Shown: piece by piece, positions 1-8,097 of the stretch | Position numbering within the stretch: position 1 is the stretch's first letter | How the letters are laid out: the number at the start of each line of letters is the position of its first letter | Origin: GYS-P2D sp964414425 | Lineage (GTDB): Bacteria; Bacteroidota; Bacteroidia; Chitinophagales; Saprospiraceae | Direction: 5' to 3' | Assembly (NCBI GenBank): GCA_964414425.1 | Contig: CAYPWL010000013.1 | Location: forward strand, 1 to 64,000 | DNA length: 64,000 nt | Position numbers and translations under genes: made by a program | The notes under the pieces: generated by a model | Told to the model about the DNA's origin: nothing | Databases searched by the model: none | Seen by the model: only the letters and a program-made list of their open reading frames with translations

Positions 1-323
1 TCTTCTTCGTGAAATCTGATAAGAAACTCGTTAAGACCTTCTATCGTGATATCCTATATATCGAAGGCCTTAAGGACTATGTTATCATCCGCACCGAGAC
101 CGGACGAGTCATCACCCTACAGACAATGAAGAGTTTAGAAGCGAAGCTTCCCGCAGACATGTTCAAGCGAATCCATAGATCGTATATCCTTAACACGACT
201 AAGATCAAGGCCCTCGAAGGCAATATGGTCGAACTCATCGAAAAGGGTCAGACAAAGCTAATCCCTATCGGTAAGAACTATCGAGATGGGCTGATCTCTA
301 TGATCGAGGGGAAGAAGTTGTAG
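1..323 (+). CDS. LytTR-type response regulator, C-terminal DNA-binding domain (partial)
   Basis: The reading frame is open to the left edge of the window, so the gene starts outside; the GTG at 9 is only an internal codon. The visible part is an almost complete LytTR DNA-binding domain. It has the FFVKSDKK-like first strand, the segment ILYIEGLKDYVIIRT, and the signature FKRIHRSYILNTTKI around residues 53-67 counted from position 9. In Bacteroidota such domains normally follow a CheY-like receiver and pair with a LytS/YehU-type histidine kinase; neither partner is visible. It ends at TAG 321-323. The domain family is clear; the receiver is inferred from family architecture. Confidence 0.9.
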   Translation, partial: FFVKSDKKLVKTFYRDILYIEGLKDYVIIRTETGRVITLQTMKSLEAKLPADMFKRIHRSYILNTTKIKALEGNMVELIEKGQTKLIPIGKNYRDGLISMIEGKKL

Positions 324-632
324 GTATGAGTTACAAGTTGGCAAGTTCAAAGTTGAAAGTGAGGGCATTCAGAGTGGTGAGTTAGCGAGAACAGAGGTCG
401 TTAGTGACGAGTATAGAGTTGCGAGTTATCAAACCAAATGAATTTTTTCATATCAATACGGAGTCAGAATCTAAATAGTCAATTCCATTAACATTAGGAA
501 TCATCGACTAATTAGAATTCTCCGTCATTCCTACTTCGAAATGAATTAGTGATAATTGCGTTGCGACATAGAGCCCTTATCATATAGAACAAAAAGGGGC
601 TTTTAACTTGAGACTTTTAAAACTTTCAGACT
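324..632. repeat. Intergenic region with degenerate AGTT-rich short repeats
   Basis: This 309-bp stretch holds no credible ORF. From about 324 to 440 it is built from recurring variants of words such as GAGTT, AAGTT and CGAG (for example CAAGTTGGCAAGTTCAAAG, later GAGTTGCGAGTT), which looks like a decayed simple tandem repeat. From 440 to 632 it is AT-rich without clear structure. A weak complementarity (AGCCCTT near 570 against AAGGGGCT near 595, followed by TTTT) could be a poor terminator for the LytTR gene, but the stem has a mismatch. Confidence 0.4.
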
Positions 633-3083
633 TTATTTAATTACCTCAATCTGCTGAACTGTCGTTCCCTTAATAGTCTTGATGTGAGCGAAGTACAATC
701 CTTGATTGAAGGATTGCTCGACGTTAAAGTGATTAGAAGTAAGATCGGTACGCTCATATTGTAGCTGACCGATCATATCATAGATCGCTACTTCTCGTAG
801 CTGATCATTATTGTTAGCATGGATCGATATAGGTCCTGTTGATGGATTAGGTGAGATAATTACTTCAACCTCTTCTATTAAATCATCACTTATTTGGACG
901 TCTGAATCTAATTGAAGCATCAATTCAATCTCGGCGCCTTTTACTTGAATCGGGACGCCTCGTCCATCTACCATGATTGACTTAGGAGCCTTGAATTTCA
1001 ATGGAATTTCTGGTCCATTAGGTCTAAGTTGATCTATATCAATTACTACGGTAGTATTAAGAGTTCCAATTTTACCAGTTCCCGATATTCCTACATTGTC
1101 AATACGAGTAACGCCAATATCTGCATTATTTCCTCTAATAAAAGACAATGGAACAATAGGGCTATTTGACCCTAACCATTGATTATCTGGTACAAACTCT
1201 AATGTTGTACTATCCGAAACTAAGGATGGTGGCAACGACAGAGATAGTGCTAACCCATGTAAATCTATTGCAGGAAAATCATCAGATCCTACGTGTAAAT
1301 CGATCTGTACTTGATCTCCATTCGAGACATTAGTATTGACAACTTCAAATCTTATTGGAATCGCTTTGTCTAATACCGTCGCATCTGGTATGAAATTATC
1401 TTGATTTCCATAGTTTGCCAGAATAGCCGACGTATCGTTTATGGAAACCAAACCGTCTCCGTTAGCATCTACATGATTCACATTGGATCCATCAAGTTGA
1501 ACTTTAACCCACTCTTCAGAATATTGAGCTGCCCAATTGACTCCAGTTTTTTCTCTCGAAGCACCAGATGCTCCATAATTTAAACCTATTGGCAATAAAT
1601 CTGCAATGTTCACAACGCCGTCACGATTGGTATCGCCAGCCCACACACAGTTAGGCCCTAAGCAAGGACAATTATCAGTACTTTCTATGACATTAACTCT
1701 TACATTAACTGTCTCACACACTCCAGCTTCTGAACAGTACTCTAATGAAAAGTCATCTTCTCCAATAAATCCTGCGTTGGGAGTATATACCACCATATTA
1801 GAGCCAACGGCACTTGAGCAATCTCCATCTACTGCAGAAGCTCCAGTTTCTAGTGTACCTGACGCAGGTTCTGTTAGCATTGAAAATGTGAATGCTGTTA
1901 TTGGAACATTATATTCTAATGCTAATGGTAAGCCGCTGTATGTCTGAAACGCATACTCAGTTACTGCTGGCTTATAGTTTCCAACAAATACATCAATCGA
2001 AGCTGTATGTGATTGAAAACCATCATGTACCGTGTAGAACAATTCCTTTACACCTTCGAAATCATCATCCGCCTCGTAAATGAAAACTCCCGATACATAT
2101 AATAACTCATCAGAATGATCAATGATCACTCCATTATTTCTAAAATCATTGGATACCGCATCAATAACCGTAAATTCTCCTGGCACCACATAAGCCTGGT
2201 CGTCAACCAGAACAGAGTTATTATCGACTGTTTTAACTAATGATATTTCTATATTTTTTATGTTCCCTTGATCATCTACGAGCGTAAAGGATTCAATGCC
2301 ATCAACGAAAAGCTCACTATTATACTCAAATGCAAATGGAGCCAATTGATTCAACTCGCCAAAAAGCAAATTCGATTCGGGCGATAAACTATATCCATTG
2401 CCCTCTAAAATGATCAATAATGGATCTGACACAACATGTAAATAATTGATGGTTTCTGGATTAACCTCACTCCCTATCACTTGAACAAATGCGTTCGCCA
2501 TTGAAGTTGTTCCTAATCCGTCACCTACGATATATGATGCACTTGCTAAACCAACAAAACTTGAATCTGGGGTAAACAGAAGCCTCGTTCCGTCCTCTAT
2601 TGTAAAAACTCCTCCAGTTGACGCTTCGATTTCTATGATTTCAATACTTTCTGATGAACTCTCGTCATTGGCTAAAACTTCGATCGTCAATACTTCTTGA
2701 GGATCGATCATACCAAAATCATCATGTGCTTCGACAATAGATCTTACCACCTCTATTTCGACAGTTACAAAAGTTGGAGGCCCGAATAAACTCTCTTGGG
2801 TCTCAAATATCGCTAAATCTATTCCTTCGAAGTCAGCATCGGCTTGATACCGGAGATTGAAATAGCCAGAGTTATCATTATCCACGTTAAAACCTTCTCC
2901 CGACATATTTTCAGAGAAAGCATCAACAGTTCGTATATTTTGTGTAGAAAAGAGTCGAATATTATCAACTGAAGAACCTTGAACGACTTTTGTACGGATG
3001 ATTGGCGCATTAACCTGACAGATCGCAGATTGCAATAGAAAGCTCAAAATCATCACTAATGTGGCACAAAACCGTTTTAGCAT
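633..3083 (-). CDS. Secreted multidomain protein with Ig/cadherin-like repeats, dockerin-like repeats and T9SS sorting domain
   Basis: Start chosen at the ATG at 3083 (MLKRFCATLVM), which puts a clean signal peptide ending near SAICQ at the N-terminus; an ATG at 3119 would add twelve residues. About 816 aa. Roughly the first 480 residues are acidic beta-sandwich repeats of Ig/cadherin type (phrases such as DDFEGVKELFYTVHDG, GFIGEDDFSLEYC). Two dockerin-type calcium motifs follow, GDTNRDGVVNIADLLP and VDANGDGLVSINDT, about 55 residues apart. A cohesin-like region with VVIDI and PLKFKAP comes next. The end is a typical Por/T9SS type A domain (ISPNPSTGPISI, AIYDMIGQLQY, GLYFAHIKT). It is probably exported by type IX secretion and displayed on the surface or released. 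The ligand is unknown; a carbohydrate- or matrix-binding role is only inference. Confidence 0.85.
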   Translation of the reverse strand: MLKRFCATLVMILSFLLQSAICQVNAPIIRTKVVQGSSVDNIRLFSTQNIRTVDAFSENMSGEGFNVDNDNSGYFNLRYQADADFEGIDLAIFETQESLFGPPTFVTVEIEVVRSIVEAHDDFGMIDPQEVLTIEVLANDESSSESIEIIEIEASTGGVFTIEDGTRLLFTPDSSFVGLASASYIVGDGLGTTSMANAFVQVIGSEVNPETINYLHVVSDPLLIILEGNGYSLSPESNLLFGELNQLAPFAFEYNSELFVDGIESFTLVDDQGNIKNIEISLVKTVDNNSVLVDDQAYVVPGEFTVIDAVSNDFRNNGVIIDHSDELLYVSGVFIYEADDDFEGVKELFYTVHDGFQSHTASIDVFVGNYKPAVTEYAFQTYSGLPLALEYNVPITAFTFSMLTEPASGTLETGASAVDGDCSSAVGSNMVVYTPNAGFIGEDDFSLEYCSEAGVCETVNVRVNVIESTDNCPCLGPNCVWAGDTNRDGVVNIADLLPIGLNYGASGASREKTGVNWAAQYSEEWVKVQLDGSNVNHVDANGDGLVSINDTSAILANYGNQDNFIPDATVLDKAIPIRFEVVNTNVSNGDQVQIDLHVGSDDFPAIDLHGLALSLSLPPSLVSDSTTLEFVPDNQWLGSNSPIVPLSFIRGNNADIGVTRIDNVGISGTGKIGTLNTTVVIDIDQLRPNGPEIPLKFKAPKSIMVDGRGVPIQVKGAEIELMLQLDSDVQISDDLIEEVEVIISPNPSTGPISIHANNNDQLREVAIYDMIGQLQYERTDLTSNHFNVEQSFNQGLYFAHIKTIKGTTVQQIEVIK

Positions 3084-3212
3084 CTGTGTAAACTTGTTAA
3101 TAATCTGCAATATAGGCACTTTTGAAGTGAGAAAAAAGCATCAAATGATAAAATTTTATATATATAAAGTTTTAATAATGTTTGAGTTTAAACCTCTTAA
3201 TGGTTAACCCTT

Positions 3213-4610
3213 ATGAAAATTTTAGAGCTCCTAAAAACCTTATCAGACACTGAGCTTATTCGCTTTGAAAAATTTATTAATTCACCGTATCACAATGAAA
3301 ACAATAATATAATTGTCCTCTTCTCCGACTTTATTCAACTCGTTCTAAAACAGGAGGCTAAGTCCGAACTCATAAAAGGCGCATTTATAGACAAAATAAA
3401 TTGGTCAGATTCAAAATTCAGAAAGAGCTGTAATGAATTATTAGAATTACTTCTGGAATTTAACGCAATAGAATTCAACCGAAAGAATGAGCTATTTGAA
3501 AAGATTCAAAAGTATATAGCCATTCTTGATAAAAAATGGATCAGTAAGTTGTCAAAGAAATCTGACCAAATCAGAAGTTTAAAGGCGAATAAAAATTCTT
3601 GGAAAGAAGTAGAACTGGCACTTTATTACATTTTTCTGAAATCCCAAATTGATTCTAATCTGTTCAAACCTCAAGAGTCACTTCATATATATGCTGAAAT
3701 TGCACAAATCAGAAAGGTGTTCTTAAAATCCAGCGAATTAAGCTCCTCTATTGATTTGGAACATTTAAGACAAGCTAACTTCCAAATGAGTCGAGGAATA
3801 TATAGAGACCTAACACCTTTAAACAATGAGAGAATAAAGCTATACAAAGCAGTGGATTTGCTGTTTCAAGGTAAGGACACGAAGGACAATCTCGAAAAAA
3901 TTAAACAGATCATCATTTCATTGCTGCCTTTAGAAAAAAGCTTTAAAAATGGTATCATGAACCATTGTGCGGGCTACTTGTCTACACTTATTAATAAAGG
4001 GCAACTGAACGTTATTGAAGACCTTTATGCTTTGTACAAATTTGGAATCGAAATTGATGCTATAATCCTCGAAGTTGGGACTTACAGAAATATAGCATTT
4101 CTTGCATGTAGATCGAATGACTTCGAATGGGCTTTAGAGTTCGTAGAAAAACACAAAACACGCCTTGCACCCGAAGATCGTGAATCTGCATATTCATTTA
4201 CAAAAGCAAGAACACTTTGGTATGCCAAAGACTGGGAAGGAGTTATCCGTACCTTAAGAAATGTGGAATATCAAGACATGACCTACAATCTTATTACCAA
4301 GGCCTATATAATGACTTGTTATTATGAACTGGACGAAGATGAGGCTCTCGATTCATTTATTAAAGCATTCAAGGTATTCTTGCGAAGAAAACGCAACATC
4401 TCAAAAAGAAGAAAAGATGCATTCTACGGTTTCACAACAGTAATTGGAGACTTGGCTAAAGCTCGTGAGAGAAATGCCTACAAGAGAATCATAAAGGCTC
4501 GTGAAGAATTAACTAATAATCCATCCATACCTAATCAAGACTGGCTCACCGAAAAAATCGAAGAGCTTGAAGCCGTTATCCCTCAACCCAAGTCTAAAAG
4601 CAAAGCTTAA
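3213..4610 (+). CDS. Uncharacterised helical protein
   Basis: I do not recognise a named family. The 465-aa product lacks a signal peptide and membrane segments, so it is probably cytoplasmic. It is rich in Lys, Glu and Leu and appears all-helical, with repeat-like helix pairs in the second half (LACRSNDFEWALEFVEKHK, ARTLWYAKDWEGVIRTLRN) that resemble TPR-type solenoid units. The N-terminus begins MKILELLKTLSDTELIRFEK and the C-terminus is a short basic tail (PKSKSKA). It stands alone between a T9SS protein on the other strand and the convergent gdh gene, with an AT-rich leader (3120-3212). A scaffold or protein-interaction role is possible but inferred only from the helical pattern. Confidence 0.8.
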   Translation: MKILELLKTLSDTELIRFEKFINSPYHNENNNIIVLFSDFIQLVLKQEAKSELIKGAFIDKINWSDSKFRKSCNELLELLLEFNAIEFNRKNELFEKIQKYIAILDKKWISKLSKKSDQIRSLKANKNSWKEVELALYYIFLKSQIDSNLFKPQESLHIYAEIAQIRKVFLKSSELSSSIDLEHLRQANFQMSRGIYRDLTPLNNERIKLYKAVDLLFQGKDTKDNLEKIKQIIISLLPLEKSFKNGIMNHCAGYLSTLINKGQLNVIEDLYALYKFGIEIDAIILEVGTYRNIAFLACRSNDFEWALEFVEKHKTRLAPEDRESAYSFTKARTLWYAKDWEGVIRTLRNVEYQDMTYNLITKAYIMTCYYELDEDEALDSFIKAFKVFLRRKRNISKRRKDAFYGFTTVIGDLAKARERNAYKRIIKAREELTNNPSIPNQDWLTEKIEELEAVIPQPKSKSKA

Positions 4611-4624
4611 TACCCATCTATCAA

Positions 4625-6034
4625 TTATGGGAATACACCCATACTGATATAGTCATTAGCCACCTTATCAATTGAATTGATAAACGCTGCTGATCTCAAG
4701 TCCCTAACTTGTGAGCGCTCACGATATACCTCTCTGATATTACAGTAGGCCATGACCATAGTTTCCTCAAGTCCAGATCTGACAAGGTCGATTTCATCTG
4801 CACCTCGGGTAATCAGCTTCTTCTCCTCGGCATTGATAGACTTCCCGGTGAGGTCTTCCACAGTGCCGATGATGTTAGAGTATGTATTCTGATTAAAGCG
4901 CTTCTCCATACGACCGAATCTCATATGAGATAGGTTCTTAAGCCATTCGAAATAGGATACTGTTACACCACCTGCATTGAGATACATATCTGGAAGAATT
5001 ACTACTCCTTTCTTTAAGAGTATCGCCTCTCCTTCTGCTGTGATAGGTCCATTGGCAGCCTCGGCAATGATCTTAGCTTTAATCTTACCAGCATTATCAC
5101 CATTAATCTGATTTTCTAATGCCGCTGGGATCATGATATCACAATCTATGCTCGCCCAATCATCTTTGTTATCAAGCAGCTTGGCACCTGGAAAGGTGGT
5201 GATTGTCCGATGTTCATTTCTATACTCTATTAAGGCAGGGATATCTATACCATCAGGATTCACGATCGTTCCATCGTATTCTGCGATACCCACGATTTTA
5301 GCACCACCCTCTTGTTGAGAGATTAATGCCGAATAGGAGCCTACATTACCGAATCCTTGAACTACGATGCGCTTCCCTTCGATTCCGGGTGTTAACCCGA
5401 TTTCCTTCATGTCCTCTTCATAATTCAGGCACTCTCGGATCCCGTAGTACACTCCTCTACCCGTAGCTTCTGTACGTCCACGGATACCATTTTGATTAAC
5501 AGGTTTACCAGTGACGCATCCAACTGCATCGATCTCGCCTCTTGAGAAAGTCTGGTAGGTATCAAGAATCCAAGCCATCTCTCTGCTGCCTGTTCCATAA
5601 TCTGGTGCTGGTACGTCCACACTTGGTCCAATAAAGCCTTTCTTGATTAACTCAACGGTATATCGCCTCGTAATCCGCTGTAACTCATCCTCATCATAGT
5701 CCCGAGGATTGATTTTGATTCCCCCCTTCGCACCACCAAAAGGTACATCTACAATAGCACACTTAAATGTCATCAATGATGCTAATGCCATAACTTCATC
5801 CTGATCAACCATATCACTGTATCGTATCCCTCCTTTGGTCGGTTGTCTGTGCTGACTGTGCTGAACTCTGTATGCCTCGATAACCTGATATTCTCCCTTT
5901 ATCTTCACAGGAAATCGCATCTGGTATACGGCATTACATTCTTTGATCTGCCACAAAAGCCCTTTGGGCCAATCTGTAAGCGCTGCCGCCTTATCAAAAT
6001 TGATCTGGACAGTCTTAAAAAAGCTATTGCTCAT
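4625..6034 (-). CDS. gdh: Glu/Leu/Phe/Val dehydrogenase, probably glutamate dehydrogenase
   Basis: Hexameric amino-acid dehydrogenase that interconverts glutamate and 2-oxoglutarate plus ammonium. The 469-aa length fits the short bacterial GDH family. Catalytic lysines lie in KGGIRYSD (K67), FKCAIVDVPFGGAKGG (K91 and K103), and the substrate aspartate is in VPAPDYGTG. The Rossmann dinucleotide loop follows at VVQGFGNVGSYSA. Overall it resembles RocG/GudB-like enzymes more than the NADP type, so a catabolic NAD role is favoured but not proven. Its start overlaps the last 11 bases of the ccmD-like gene, so it is probably co-transcribed with ccmBCD. Confidence 0.93.
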   Translation of the reverse strand: MSNSFFKTVQINFDKAAALTDWPKGLLWQIKECNAVYQMRFPVKIKGEYQVIEAYRVQHSQHRQPTKGGIRYSDMVDQDEVMALASLMTFKCAIVDVPFGGAKGGIKINPRDYDEDELQRITRRYTVELIKKGFIGPSVDVPAPDYGTGSREMAWILDTYQTFSRGEIDAVGCVTGKPVNQNGIRGRTEATGRGVYYGIRECLNYEEDMKEIGLTPGIEGKRIVVQGFGNVGSYSALISQQEGGAKIVGIAEYDGTIVNPDGIDIPALIEYRNEHRTITTFPGAKLLDNKDDWASIDCDIMIPAALENQINGDNAGKIKAKIIAEAANGPITAEGEAILLKKGVVILPDMYLNAGGVTVSYFEWLKNLSHMRFGRMEKRFNQNTYSNIIGTVEDLTGKSINAEEKKLITRGADEIDLVRSGLEETMVMAYCNIREVYRERSQVRDLRSAAFINSIDKVANDYISMGVFP

Positions 6035-6227
6035 GATTAGTTTGTTCTTCTAATGACTTAATCCTCCTCTCCAGGTAAAATAGCATTGCTGCTATTCCAA
6101 TAATAGTGATACATACTACTGCTACAACTGTATAAATTTTACCAGCATTGTCATAATGATCACTTTGTCCTAAGACAGAAGTTTGACTGATGATTAAGAC
6201 AAGAAAAACAGATATAAGTTTATTCAT
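6024..6227 (-). CDS. ccmD: CcmD-family small membrane protein
   Basis: A 67-aa protein with an N-terminal signal-like helix (MNKLISVFLVLIISQTSVLGQ), one central membrane helix (IYTVVAVVCITIIGIAAMLFYL) and a charged cytoplasmic tail (ERRIKSLEEQ). In Bacteroidota, proteins of this form directly follow ccmC and are annotated as CcmD, which holds CcmC with its heme partner during cytochrome c maturation. Here it starts 9 bases after ccmC and overlaps the start of gdh by 11 bases. Identification rests on size, topology and position, since CcmD sequences are poorly conserved. Confidence 0.75.
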   Translation of the reverse strand: MNKLISVFLVLIISQTSVLGQSDHYDNAGKIYTVVAVVCITIIGIAAMLFYLERRIKSLEEQTNHEQ

Positions 6228-6236
6228 TAGCTATAA

Positions 6237-7301
6237 TTAATGAAGTTGACGTTCGATATTATTTAGTTCTACTTTACGCACTCTGTAGAGTAGTGATGCG
6301 ATCCATGTTCCGATAAGAGTCAGACCAATAATTGATGGGTAAAATACCATCCGGAGTGTGCTATCCAGATCTTCTCCACCAAAGGCAGGGTTCCCACCAT
6401 TACCAGGGTGTAGACTACTGGTCAGACGTGGCACGATAAATATCAACGGAATCATGGCGCAAAACGCAAATATGTTGTATGCCGCACTAACCTGTGCTCG
6501 TCGATCATCTGCCGTAAATGAAGACCTCAGAATCGCATAAGCAATATAGATCATAAGGGAAACTACAGACATGTTGAGCTTAGGATCATTAGTCCAGTAT
6601 GCTCCCCAAGCGCTCTTAGCCCAAACAGATCCTGTTGCCAGTCCTATTAAACCTAAGCCTATGGCTACTTGTGTATAGGCGGCTGCTACAGCGTCATGCT
6701 GCAACGATCTCGAACGTAGATACTTAATGCTATATATTAAACTCACGATCAATAAGATGAACATCGCAAACCATACCGCTACATGAAAAAAAGTATTACG
6801 AATAGTCTCATAAAGTATACTCCTATATGGAAATGAAAAAGTCCAAGGAACATCTGCCACTTGAATCTGAGCATTCCACTTAGCACTACTACCGGTCGGG
6901 TCTGTAACATCATCTTGCTCAATAGTCACCGCTGCTGGAGAGACCATGTAGCCATCTACATCATCGTACAAGATCAATGTAGCCCTCTCGATGTCTCGTC
7001 TATCTGGCAATTGATCTGGCAAGTTGAACGAGGCAGATAACTGCTTCCTACCTATAACCGAAACTGAATTGGCTTCAATCATATGTACGGAGTCCAGCTT
7101 GAGATAAGCTTGAACTTCTGAGACAGTTGGGTCATTAAACTGCGTATTATATCCCTTGACAGTGAGATCGATAGATTGCCCTGTAGTCACCTTATAAGGC
7201 TCAACAGATAATACTCCCGGTTTCAACGGGACTAAAAATCCTACTGAAAAAGCATACAGCAAAAAGATAACTCCTAATATTTTCCACCAGTGCTTAACCA
7301 C
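6237..7301 (-). CDS. ccmC: CcmC/CcsA-type heme-handling protein with an extra extracytoplasmic domain
   Basis: Integral membrane protein of the heme-handling family used in cytochrome c biogenesis. The core is recognisable by the tryptophan-rich periplasmic motif WGAYWTNDPKLN (the WWD domain) with membrane helices around it. Flanking histidines, FFHVAVW and SSLHPGNGG, are candidate axial heme ligands. At 354 aa it is longer than usual. After a first helix (residues about 7-25), roughly 130 residues of beta-rich extracytoplasmic sequence precede the rest of the core, including an Ig/IPT-like stretch (VLSVEPYKVTTGQSIDLTVKG). It sits in a ccmB-ccmC-ccmD-gdh run on the minus strand. Confidence 0.88.
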   Translation of the reverse strand: MVKHWWKILGVIFLLYAFSVGFLVPLKPGVLSVEPYKVTTGQSIDLTVKGYNTQFNDPTVSEVQAYLKLDSVHMIEANSVSVIGRKQLSASFNLPDQLPDRRDIERATLILYDDVDGYMVSPAAVTIEQDDVTDPTGSSAKWNAQIQVADVPWTFSFPYRSILYETIRNTFFHVAVWFAMFILLIVSLIYSIKYLRSRSLQHDAVAAAYTQVAIGLGLIGLATGSVWAKSAWGAYWTNDPKLNMSVVSLMIYIAYAILRSSFTADDRRAQVSAAYNIFAFCAMIPLIFIVPRLTSSLHPGNGGNPAFGGEDLDSTLRMVFYPSIIGLTLIGTWIASLLYRVRKVELNNIERQLH

Positions 7302-7401
7302 AGATTAATCGATTTACGATGGCATGAATAATCATAAAAGTAGATATAGTTGAGACTAAAATGATCGAAATCAAATATTTGTTCGACGTTAGATAGTGTC
7401 C

Positions 7402-8046
7402 TTATTCTTTCCAAATAACAGGCACTAAGAACATGCTCGCTGCAATAGATATAGCCGATAATCCAGCTAAGGCGAGAAACTTAGCATATTCGATACTCTC
7501 ACCCAGAATGATTTCATCTGATAAACCCTTAAGCAACATGATAATAGGTAGTAATAGTGGTATCGCTAAAACACTTACCAAAGTATTCTGACCACTCGCA
7601 TAAGTGCTGATAGTAGAGACAAAAGTCAAGGACGCACTAATAGCTATAGCCCCCATAAGAATGGCTAACATAAAATTCATGACAAATGGCACTTGCTCAG
7701 TAAAATAGACATGAAAGCACAGATAAAACAGCGCATATATAAAGACTAAATAACACACATTAAATATGAGCTTGGACATAAACAACTTGACGGGACCTGT
7801 CAAGGTATAGAGATATAGTCGATGCTCCTCAGCATGATGCGACTCGGATCTTAGGCAAACATTAATAGACATCAAGGTTACAAACAACCAAAATAAATAA
7901 CCAAACTCGGTAGTCTCAAGAGACGGATGCACTCTGTATAGTATATAGCATACGATCCAAGCAAACATCAGTAATGCTACGACTTGAGACCGGTTACGGA
8001 ACTCAATGGAGAAGTAATATCGTATTAAGGCAAAGAATTCAGTCAT
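7402..8046 (-). CDS. ccmB: CcmB, heme exporter ABC permease subunit
   Basis: A 214-aa polytopic membrane protein with six predicted helices, matching CcmB in length and opening (RYYFSIEFRNRSQVVALLMFA) and in the conserved central part (LTGPVKLFMSKLIFN). In system I cytochrome c maturation it works with the CcmA ATPase and CcmC to load heme onto CcmE. No ccmA, ccmE or ccmF is present in this window, so those functions must be encoded elsewhere. It is the first gene of the minus-strand block, about 100 bases ahead of ccmC; the spacer 7302-7401 holds no obvious gene. Confidence 0.88.
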   Translation of the reverse strand: MTEFFALIRYYFSIEFRNRSQVVALLMFAWIVCYILYRVHPSLETTEFGYLFWLFVTLMSINVCLRSESHHAEEHRLYLYTLTGPVKLFMSKLIFNVCYLVFIYALFYLCFHVYFTEQVPFVMNFMLAILMGAIAISASLTFVSTISTYASGQNTLVSVLAIPLLLPIIMLLKGLSDEIILGESIEYAKFLALAGLSAISIAASMFLVPVIWKE

Positions 8047-8075
8047 TTATATATTACGTTTTTTCATAAAGTGTT

Positions 8076-8083
8076 TATATTTG
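8076..8083 (+). promoter_or_regulatory. Housekeeping -7 element TATATTTG for the amidase gene
   Basis: TATATTTG is an exact match to the Bacteroidota housekeeping -7 consensus TAnnTTTG. It lies 14 bases ahead of the ATG at 8098, giving a leader of about 10 nt. It overlaps the GTG at 8071, which argues against that GTG as the start codon. Confidence 0.6.
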
Positions 8084-8097
8084 TATTACAACCATTT

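Noticed and set aside
8071..8097. GTG start for the amidase gene
   Set aside because: It overlaps the TATATTTG promoter element and would put extra residues before a good signal peptide that begins at 8098.
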